DNA from: UBA9630 sp043725085
GTDB lineage: Bacteria; Patescibacteriota; Minisyncoccia; Moranbacterales; UBA2206
Reading direction: 5' to 3'
Assembly: GCA_043725085.1 (NCBI GenBank)
Contig: JAYSLY010000021.1
Location: 1-9,864, forward strand
Length of the DNA: 9,864 bases
Part shown: piece after piece, positions 5,873 through 9,864 of the stretch
Position numbering within the stretch: position 1 is the stretch's first letter
Layout: every line of letters starts with the position of its first letter
The notes under the pieces: model-generated
What the model saw: only the letters and a program-made list of their open reading frames with translations
The model's database searches: none
What the model was told of the DNA's origin: nothing
Program-made: the position numbers and the translations under genes

Positions 5873-6982
5873 ATGTCGCACGTAAGAAAACAGATGATTT
5901 CCTTCTTTTTGACTACGAAGTGTAATTTGAGATGCATCTATTGTTATACTTACAAAAGCCAAAATCTCAAGAAGGAACATCAAACTTTAGATTTTAATTT
6001 TGCCAAAAGAGGGATTGATGATTTTTTTAGAGATAACGCCAGTAGGCATATCAGGTTTTACGGTATTGGAGAGCCAACATTGGAATTTGAGCTGATGAAA
6101 AAAATAAAGGATTACGCGCAAAAGAAAGCAGGGTGCCCATTGACTGTAGAATTACAAACCAACGGATTTTTTTCTGAAAAAATAGCTAAATGGATTGCTG
6201 AGAATGTAAACATCTTATGGGTTTCATGTGACGGACCGGCTAAGGTTCATGATATTCAAAGGCCGACAGCAACAAAAAAACCAACTTCTGCGATCGTAGA
6301 AAAAAATCTTAAATACTTTGCCAAACAGAAATCAATGCAGGCTGGCGTAAGAGTCACACTGACGCCACTAATGATGAAAAAACAGTCAGAAATAGTGGAT
6401 TATTTCCATAGTATAGGCATAAAATATATAAACGTTCTTCCTGCATTTGCTCCAATAGAAGAAGATTCGCCCAGTACTATATTCAAATGGGATCCAATCG
6501 AGTTTGCTAAGAATTTTCTTGCTGCTCATAGAAAAGCCAAAAAACTAGGAGTATGGTACAATACGATGTGTATTGTTAACTTTGACGAAAAAACAAGACA
6601 TGCTTGCAGATCATGTACCCCAAACCCTCATCTTACTACTGATGGGTATGTTTCAAGTTGTGATTTTACTCAATTAGGCCATGAATACACACCAGGCCAT
6701 CTTCAGCAATTAATTTATGGGAAATATATTCCAAAAGACGATATTATTATTTATGACGAAAAGGCAGTAGCCAATGTCCGATCAAGATGCGTGGAAAACT
6801 TAAAGAAAAAAACATGCAAAGACTGCAAATATGTATATAACTGCGCTGGAGGATGTTTGGGACAGGTAGTCAATGAAACAGGAGATATTTTAGGGAAATG
6901 CGAAGATAATTGCAAGATTGTACGATATCTAGCTGAGCGCATGGAATTAAATAAGAAATTACATCCAGCATTTCATTCTTAA
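5873..6982 (+). CDS. Radical SAM protein with SPASM-type C-terminus (peptide-modifying class)
   Basis: This 369-residue radical SAM enzyme cleaves S-adenosylmethionine with a [4Fe-4S] cluster held by CNLRCIYC (Cys17, Cys21, Cys24). A GIGEP motif (64-68) takes the usual GGEP place in SAM binding. The C-terminal part is cysteine-rich in the SPASM manner: Cys245, Cys248, Cys263, Cys306, Cys315, Cys318, Cys324, Cys328, Cys343 and Cys347. That is enough for one or two auxiliary clusters. Such enzymes modify peptides or proteins, as in sactipeptide or ranthipeptide maturases and anaerobic sulfatase maturases. No dedicated substrate follows it clearly; the peptide at 8697 is a candidate. Spacing to the pseudo-dehydrogenase is 25 bp, so it is the last gene of module A. 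There is no SD before ATG 5873, and the stop is doubled (TAA TAG). Confidence 0.88.
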   Translation: MSHVRKQMISFFLTTKCNLRCIYCYTYKSQNLKKEHQTLDFNFAKRGIDDFFRDNASRHIRFYGIGEPTLEFELMKKIKDYAQKKAGCPLTVELQTNGFFSEKIAKWIAENVNILWVSCDGPAKVHDIQRPTATKKPTSAIVEKNLKYFAKQKSMQAGVRVTLTPLMMKKQSEIVDYFHSIGIKYINVLPAFAPIEEDSPSTIFKWDPIEFAKNFLAAHRKAKKLGVWYNTMCIVNFDEKTRHACRSCTPNPHLTTDGYVSSCDFTQLGHEYTPGHLQQLIYGKYIPKDDIIIYDEKAVANVRSRCVENLKKKTCKDCKYVYNCAGGCLGQVVNETGDILGKCEDNCKIVRYLAERMELNKKLHPAFHS

Positions 6983-6985
6983 TAG

Positions 6986-7099
6986 GAATATTATACGTTT
7001 TTGCCGGAAGTCAAGAATGATAATTGTGATAAATTTATTAAGTATCTTGATAAAAATGGCATACCTTTTGAGAAGGAGATGATTTGCAATCCGCAATAA
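6986..7099 (+). pseudogene. Short open stretch after the radical SAM gene, possible gene remnant
   Basis: In the same frame as the radical SAM gene, after the tandem stops TAA TAG, 37 sense codons run to a TAA at 7097-7099. The composition is protein-like (for example DNCDKFIKYLDKNGIPFEKE), unlike the DNA that follows. There is no ATG until near the end. A TTG at 7001 would give 32 residues with two cysteines but has no good RBS. It could be the 3' remnant of a lost gene or a small peptide gene with a non-ATG start. I do not recognise the sequence. Confidence 0.3.
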
Positions 7100-7257
7100 A
7101 AACAGTCATTAAAGTAATGGCTAGGAAACTTGAAAAAATATGGTATCGCTGTAAAATTTCAGCAGTTGTCAGATATTTTAGTAAAACGTGTTTGGTTCTA
7201 GATTTCCATAGAGCAGAAAATGTATTTGCATTTTTTTGTAAGTTATTTCCTCTAAAC
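7100..7257. other. Intergenic stretch with no recognisable feature
   Basis: Between the gene remnant and the promoter at 7258 I see no convincing coding sequence, RNA gene or long dyad. It is AT-rich. The only open frame through it starts at a TTG (7084) and continues through the downstream promoter and hairpins with unconvincing composition, so it is not annotated. Confidence 0.5.
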
Positions 7258-7286
7258 TTGCCCTCTCCTTGCTTTCTTGCTATACT
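7258..7286 (+). promoter_or_regulatory. Promoter of repeated RNA/peptide unit, copy 1
   Basis: TTGCCC (7258-7263), a 17-bp spacer and TATACT (7281-7286) preceded by TGC give an extended -10 promoter. The expected start is near 7293. The -10 box and the bases just after it are the same as in copy 2 at 9546, which argues that the promoter is part of the duplicated unit. Confidence 0.7.
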
Positions 7287-7313
7287 AAAACTATCAAATC
7301 AGCCAAGAATCAT

Positions 7314-7403
7314 ATGCCAGCTTTCAGACAAAACACAGATCAAATGGAATTACTCTTTGAGCAGTCGCTTGAGACTGCTTGTGAGTTTTGTGTTTTAAAT
7401 TGA
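7314..7403 (+). CDS. Possible 29-residue peptide ending in a CxxC tail, copy 1
   Basis: ATG 7314 lies about 20 nt after the predicted transcript start and opens a 29-codon frame. It ends with ETACEFCVLN and a TGA. Copy 2 keeps the ATG and the frame: its extra six bases are in phase, and it differs by Val-Pro inserted and Arg-Gln changed to Met-Lys. There is no RBS. It could be a leader peptide (two Cys codons shortly before a terminator), a small RiPP substrate, or chance overlap with a conserved RNA hairpin. The coding assignment is uncertain. Confidence 0.3.
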   Translation: MPAFRQNTDQMELLFEQSLETACEFCVLN

Positions 7404-7414
7404 ATAGCTTCCCC

Positions 7415-7438
7415 AAACGCCAATTGTGGCGTTTTTTT
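7415..7438 (+). terminator. Intrinsic terminator, copy 1
   Basis: AAACGCC (7415-7421) pairs with GGCGTTT (7428-7434) around AATTGT, and the T run continues to 7438. It closes the repeated unit. The loop differs by one base from copy 2 while both arms are the same. Confidence 0.85.
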
Positions 7439-7463
7439 GTCGGTTGAAATTTGGCTAAAAAAC

Positions 7464-7494
7464 TTGACAAAAAGCCTATGGGGGGGGGTATTAT
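7464..7494 (+). promoter_or_regulatory. Promoter of the RiPP module with a G9 tract in its spacer
   Basis: A perfect TTGACA (7464-7469) and TATTAT (7489-7494) are separated by 19 bp, two more than the optimum. Nine of those bases are consecutive Gs (7480-7488) next to the -10. Gain or loss of Gs would change the spacing, with seven Gs giving 17 bp. This architecture is known from phase-variable promoters such as Neisseria porA. It drives the radical SAM gene at 7550 and probably the peptide at 8697, leaving a 5' UTR of about 50 nt. Confidence 0.65.
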
Positions 7495-7549
7495 TGCGGT
7501 AGAACTTTAAAATTATAAATAATAACTCAAATAGAAAAGGATATTGCTA

Positions 7550-8584
7550 ATGGAAGAGCTTGCGAATAAATTTGTATTTCAATGGCATATAACTGATCGA
7601 TGTGGCAATCGCTGTAAACATTGTTATATTGACGAGTTTGGAAAAAACGATGTGACCATTGAAACGGCTAATGTTATCCTTCAAGATATGAGGGATTGCG
7701 CTGATCAACTGGAAGCTAAAGCTTATATTTCATTTACTGGCGGAGATGCTCTGATGCATCCTGGTATTTGGGAAATCATGAAAAAAGCGAAAAAAATGGA
7801 TTTTCAGATCAGCATGCTCGGAAACCCAGAACTACTGAACGAATCAAACATAAAGAGAATTATTGATACCGGAGTATTTCGATATCAACTTTCTCTTGAC
7901 GGAATGGAGAAAACTCATGATGAAAATCGTAGCAAAGGAAGCTTTCATCGTACTACAGAAGCGCTATCTCTCGCAACAAAGCTTGGTTTACCAGTTGTCG
8001 TAATGTCTACGGTTTCCAACATTAATTATATGGAAATGCCAGACGTCATGAGGCATGTCTATATGACAGGAGGGGAGCGATGGACATTCGCAAGATTTAT
8101 TCCTGATTTTGGGAATTGCGGTATCTCACCAAAAGATTTTGAGAATTTCCTTAGGCTAATAGTCAGAGAACACGCACCTTTTGAAAAAGAATCCATTGGG
8201 CGGTTATTTCCTGGCGGAAAAACAATGCCTAAAAAAGAGCCATTGATTTCTCCTATTATTTCCAAACCTGCAGTAATAGAAGGAAATGAGGATAAAATTC
8301 TTGGAGGATGTGGACTGGGAACATCTCTTTTGGTTGTTCTTTCGGATAACACTGTGATGGCATGCCGAAGGCATCGCGGGAGTGTTCTTGGAAAATGGAA
8401 AAGATCTGGAGACCTGCTTAATTTTTTTCTGTTTCACCCAAAAATGGATGATTATAGAAATATAAAGCAAATCGATGATTGCAAAGAATGTGGATTTCTA
8501 AATCAATGTAGGGGTTGTAGGGCAGCGGCTTTTGCTAACTGTGGTAATAGTTTTGGCAAAGATCCGCAATGTTTTTTTAAGTAA
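7550..8584 (+). CDS. Radical SAM/SPASM peptide maturase
   Basis: This 344-residue protein binds the SAM-cleaving [4Fe-4S] cluster through CGNRCKHC (Cys18, Cys22, Cys25) and carries FTGGDA (62-67) in the SAM-binding strand. A SPASM domain for auxiliary clusters follows: Cys254, Cys272, then CKECGFLNQCRGC (Cys311, Cys314, Cys320, Cys323), Cys331 and Cys341. The C-terminal CRGCRAAA and DPQC pattern is typical of RiPP-maturing SPASM enzymes that form thioether or C-C crosslinks. I see no obvious RRE domain. ATG 7550 is preferred, with an AAAAGG-type RBS about ten bases upstream; an in-frame TTG at 7544 is the alternative. The four-cysteine peptide at 8697 lies 112 bp downstream in the same orientation and is its most likely substrate. 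Confidence 0.9.
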   Translation: MEELANKFVFQWHITDRCGNRCKHCYIDEFGKNDVTIETANVILQDMRDCADQLEAKAYISFTGGDALMHPGIWEIMKKAKKMDFQISMLGNPELLNESNIKRIIDTGVFRYQLSLDGMEKTHDENRSKGSFHRTTEALSLATKLGLPVVVMSTVSNINYMEMPDVMRHVYMTGGERWTFARFIPDFGNCGISPKDFENFLRLIVREHAPFEKESIGRLFPGGKTMPKKEPLISPIISKPAVIEGNEDKILGGCGLGTSLLVVLSDNTVMACRRHRGSVLGKWKRSGDLLNFFLFHPKMDDYRNIKQIDDCKECGFLNQCRGCRAAAFANCGNSFGKDPQCFFK

Positions 8585-8594
8585 TATGAAGCGG

Positions 8595-8619
8595 GTTGTT
8601 AAGCATTAACCTTAACAAC
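8595..8619 (+). promoter_or_regulatory. Perfect 9-bp hairpin between maturase and precursor
   Basis: GTTGTTAAG (8595-8603) and CTTAACAAC (8611-8619) are exact reverse complements around a seven-base loop. An AAAGGAGGG sequence (8621-8629) follows directly, not a T tract. In an mRNA covering both genes it could protect the downstream segment from 3' decay, raising the precursor over the maturase, which is common in RiPP operons. The SD-like sequence here has no ATG at proper distance (a TTG lies at 8646) and may be a relic. Confidence 0.5.
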
Positions 8620-8696
8620 GAAAGGAGGGATTTTTCAAAAAGAATTTGGATCATAGATGTCGCCTTACTAATCTAAAATGGAAGGAGGTGTGCCAC

Positions 8697-8840
8697 ATGA
8701 GTCAAGAAGAAATTCTCAAGAAAAAAGCTGAATTGGAGAAGTTGGGATTTATTGCCAGCGACTGGAATATCCAAAAGGAAAAGACGGGAACTTGCGTTCT
8801 TTGTGCGTCCTGCGGAAACGGTTGCGGAGCAGACGGTTAG
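8697..8840 (+). CDS. Four-cysteine RiPP precursor peptide
   Basis: This is a 47-residue peptide. Residues 1-31 are charged and helix-prone with a LEKLGF motif (14-18), as expected of a leader peptide. Residues 32-47 form a Gly/Cys-rich core with cysteines at 33, 36, 39 and 43 (CxxCxxCxxxC), ending GADG. The start at ATG 8697 is fixed by a near-perfect AAGGAGGTG (8682-8690) six bases upstream, the strongest RBS in the window, which suggests high expression. It follows a SPASM maturase and is followed by a long hairpin, as typical for sactipeptide or ranthipeptide loci. The spacing could also bind an iron-sulfur cluster or metal, so a small metalloprotein is the alternative. I do not recognise the family. 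Confidence 0.8.
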   Translation: MSQEEILKKKAELEKLGFIASDWNIQKEKTGTCVLCASCGNGCGADG

Positions 8841-8859
8841 ATGCGAATTTCTCGTGAAC

Positions 8860-8891
8860 TAAGGGAGCAATAGAATCCTATTGCTCCCTTA
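8860..8891 (+). terminator. Perfect 14-bp hairpin after the precursor gene
   Basis: TAAGGGAGCAATAG (8860-8873) and CTATTGCTCCCTTA (8878-8891) pair without mismatch around AATC. The position, 19 bases after the precursor stop codon and just before the next gene, suits a transcript end. The T tract is nearly absent (CACTT follows), so it may stabilise the 3' end or give partial termination, rather than be a classical intrinsic terminator. The methyltransferase ATG is 11 bases downstream. Confidence 0.6.
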
Positions 8892-8902
8892 CACTTAAAA
8901 AT

Positions 8903-9505
8903 ATGAATAAACATTACACATTTCATTTAAAATTTTATAATAAAAAATCTACTCACTATGCAAAAGAATCCGGCATAGTTTTTTCAAAATTACTCGACTT
9001 ATTTATTTCTAAATTAAAAATCAAAGAAGTGCTGGATCTTGGTTGCGGACCAGGGCATGATTCAAATTATTTTTTTGAAAAAGGCATAAAGGTTGCAGGA
9101 ATTGATGCATCTTTGTCCATGATAAATTTAGCAAAAAATAAATATGGCGAAAAAATTGATTTTAGAGTTGACAACGCATTGAGTCGAAATTTTTTTAGAA
9201 AATACTCCATAAAAAATGTATGGATTTCAGCAATGCTTATGCACCTAGAAAAAAAAGATAGGATGTGTTTTCTAAAAAAACTGAACCGGTTCATGAAAAA
9301 GGATAGTATTTTAGGGATAATAATTCCAAGGAAAAAGAGTAGCGATATGAGGAAAATAAAATGGGAAAAATCAGGCGGAGTTTTTGACACTTTTTCTGAA
9401 AAAGAAGCGCGTGCCTTGATAGAGATGAATAACTTTAAAATCATTGAAATAAAAAAGTTTAATTTCCATAAGTTTCCCTGGCTGTTTATTTTATCTAAAA
9501 AATAA
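8903..9505 (+). CDS. Class I SAM-dependent methyltransferase
   Basis: A 200-residue protein with the Rossmann-type methyltransferase motif I VLDLGCGPG (43-51) and the acidic residue after strand 2, Asp68 in GIDAS, which holds the SAM ribose. A central strand with MLMHLEKKDR (about 111-120) is in the usual post-motif place. The C-terminal half is Lys/Phe/Ile-rich, and the total length is short but normal for Methyltransf_11/25-type proteins. The acceptor cannot be inferred; modification of the RiPP, a small molecule or tRNA are all possible. There is no RBS before ATG 8903, and the 14-bp hairpin lies just upstream, so expression may depend on read-through from the precursor. A/T-rich codon use is like module A. 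Confidence 0.87.
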   Translation: MNKHYTFHLKFYNKKSTHYAKESGIVFSKLLDLFISKLKIKEVLDLGCGPGHDSNYFFEKGIKVAGIDASLSMINLAKNKYGEKIDFRVDNALSRNFFRKYSIKNVWISAMLMHLEKKDRMCFLKKLNRFMKKDSILGIIIPRKKSSDMRKIKWEKSGGVFDTFSEKEARALIEMNNFKIIEIKKFNFHKFPWLFILSKK

Positions 9506-9522
9506 AAAACTTATTTTTTCCC

Positions 9523-9551
9523 TTGCACTCTCTCCATTTTCTTGCTATACT
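9523..9551 (+). promoter_or_regulatory. Promoter of repeated RNA/peptide unit, copy 2
   Basis: TTGCAC (9523-9528), a 17-bp spacer and TATACT (9546-9551) with TGC before it give an extended -10 promoter of the same architecture as copy 1. The expected start is near 9558. It begins 18 bases after the methyltransferase stop codon. Confidence 0.7.
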
Positions 9552-9557
9552 AAAACT

Positions 9558-9708
9558 GTCAAATCAGAACAGAAACCTATGCCAGTGCCAGCTTTCATGA
9601 AAAACACAGATCAAATGGAATTACTCTTTGAGCAGTCGCTTGAGACTGCTTGTGAGTTTTGTGTTTTAAATTGTATATTGTCCCAAACGCCCATTGTGGC
9701 GTTTTTTT
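9558..9708 (+). ncRNA. Structured short RNA, copy 2 of a duplicated unit
   Basis: The predicted transcript is about 151 nt. It carries the same nested dyads as copy 1: AAAACACA with TGTGTTTT, ACTC with GAGT, and AGCAGTC with GACTGCT, in an identical block of about 70 nt. In the peptide frame from ATG 9579 the 29-residue-type sequence is kept, but TGA has become TGT. The open frame therefore runs on through the terminator for 39 more residues of unlikely protein. Loss of the stop without loss of the RNA block favours an RNA role over a peptide role, at least for this copy. Confidence 0.55.
9685..9708 (+). terminator. Intrinsic terminator, copy 2
   Basis: AAACGCC (9685-9691) and GGCGTTT (9698-9704) pair around CATTGT, with a T run to 9708. 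The arms match copy 1. Confidence 0.85.
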
Positions 9709-9743
9709 GTCGGCTAGGAGTAAAAAGCGGGGGAACGGTGCTA

Positions 9744-9772
9744 TTGACAGACGGATTATTTTGTGCTAAATT
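9744..9772 (+). promoter_or_regulatory. Strong promoter reading across the contig junction
   Basis: A perfect TTGACA (9744-9749), a 17-bp spacer and TAAATT (9767-9772) preceded by TGC form a strong extended -10 promoter. Transcription would begin near 9779 (equal to 14) and run to the terminator at 146-169, giving a transcript of about 155 nt. It lies 36 bases after the copy 2 terminator, much as the module B promoter lies 26 bases after the copy 1 terminator. Confidence 0.7.
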
Positions 9773-9864
9773 GGGAAGTTATTTTGGATAAAGAAAGTCT
9801 ATGCGAAAAATGCCAAAAAGCCTATTTCAGATAAATAATAATCATGCTTTCTCTTCGGAGAAAG
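9766..9864. repeat. Terminal direct repeat, right copy
   Basis: Exact copy of bases 1-99 at the right end. Counting it once gives the circular length of 9,765 bp. The promoter at 9744-9772 runs into this copy, so the transcription unit it drives is read continuously only when the ends are joined. Confidence 0.9.

Larger units (their letters stand above)
7293..7438 (+). ncRNA. Structured short RNA, copy 1 of a duplicated unit
   Basis: The predicted transcript is about 146 nt, from the promoter at 7258 to the terminator at 7415. Its centre can fold as nested stems: AAAACACA (7330-7337) with TGTGTTTT (7389-7396), ACTC (7352-7355) with GAGT (7383-7386), and AGCAGTC (7360-7366) with GACTGCT (7373-7379) around a six-base loop. 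The block from about 7332 to 7401 is identical in copy 2, while flanking bases differ. It may be a regulatory or replication-control RNA, or a small mRNA for the peptide at 7314. I cannot match it to a known RNA family. No compensatory changes exist between the copies, so covariation cannot be judged here. Confidence 0.55.
7258..7440 (+). repeat. Direct repeat of promoter-RNA-terminator unit, copy 1 of 2
   Basis: The block 7258-7440 is repeated in direct orientation at 9523-9710, with about 70 identical central bases and a diverged 5' part including a 6-bp indel. The two copies bracket the radical SAM/precursor/methyltransferase segment. Recombination between them would delete or duplicate that segment. 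Confidence 0.85.
9523..9710 (+). repeat. Direct repeat of promoter-RNA-terminator unit, copy 2 of 2
   Basis: Second copy of the unit at 7258-7440. It has the same order of elements and differs mainly upstream of the hairpin block and just after it (TGAATAG in copy 1 against TGTATAT here). Confidence 0.85.

Noticed and set aside
7084..7398. 104-codon open frame from a TTG start with an AAGGAG sequence upstream
   Set aside because: It runs through the copy 1 promoter and most of the hairpin block, has unconvincing composition and needs a rare start. The SD-like bases are better seen as codons of the remnant frame.
7415..7438. Integron attC-like recombination site in the repeated units
   Set aside because: The dyad is short, followed by a T run, and explained as an intrinsic terminator. 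No integrase or R'/R'' core pair is visible.
1478..8840. PEARL-type tRNA-dependent peptide extension (as in 3-thiaglutamate biosynthesis)
   Set aside because: PEARLs are LanB-like proteins and none is encoded here. The idea of a tRNA-dependent step remains only as a general hypothesis.
9579..9791. 70-codon open frame through copy 2
   Set aside because: It reads through an intrinsic terminator and a strong promoter, and only its first 31 codons match copy 1. The extension results from one stop-codon change.
1..9864. CRISPR array, insertion sequence or prophage genes
   Set aside because: No regularly spaced repeats, transposase, terminal inverted repeats or phage structural genes were seen on either strand.

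Overview
The window is about 9.9 kb of AT-rich bacterial DNA with the standard genetic code. Its first 99 bases (1-99) are repeated exactly as its last 99 (9766-9864). The simplest reading is that the contig closes into a circle of 9,765 bp. The window then describes a complete small circular element, or a tandem-repeated locus that assembled as one. No replication initiator, partition, mobilisation, integrase or transposase gene is recognisable. Many genes have no Shine-Dalgarno sequence, one short gene looks leaderless, the tRNA has no encoded CCA, and the threonyl-tRNA synthetase is of the archaeal type. I read this as a possible Patescibacteria/CPR-like host, but that is an inference only.

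Layout. Positions 1-516 hold the tail of a short transcription unit that starts across the contig junction, a terminator, an extended -10 promoter and a 102-codon ORF that looks like the 5' part of a longer gene. An SDR oxidoreductase (585-1322) follows. Module A starts from a strong promoter at 1386. It holds an archaeal-type ThrRS without the N-terminal editing domain (1478-2881), ended by a terminator. After that come a divergent ThrRS paralogue (2967-4409), a tRNA-Cys(GCA) 10 bases after its stop codon, a D-2-hydroxyacid-dehydrogenase-like protein with a duplicated half-Rossmann domain and no catalytic triad (4516-5847), and a radical SAM protein with a SPASM-like cysteine-rich C-terminus (5873-6982). 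Module B holds a second radical SAM/SPASM enzyme (7550-8584) and a 47-residue, four-cysteine peptide with a perfect RBS (8697-8840). This is the usual arrangement of a RiPP maturase with its precursor. A SAM-dependent methyltransferase (8903-9505) follows.

Module B and the methyltransferase are flanked by two direct copies (7258-7438 and 9523-9708) of a short unit. Each copy has its own extended -10 promoter, a near-identical nested hairpin region of about 70 nt that also encodes a short peptide ending in CxxC, and an intrinsic terminator. A TTGACA promoter lies just after each copy. The one driving module B has nine consecutive Gs in its spacer, so its strength could change by slippage.

How the parts could work together (inference). 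The peptide at 8697 is probably modified at its cysteines by the radical SAM enzyme at 7550. The methyltransferase and SDR may be accessory. Two ThrRS-type proteins, a tRNA-Cys and a pseudo-dehydrogenase beside a RiPP locus are not a standard cassette that I recognise. The main options are immunity by a spare ThrRS, a tRNA-linked peptide modification, or a tRNA-sensing regulatory role.
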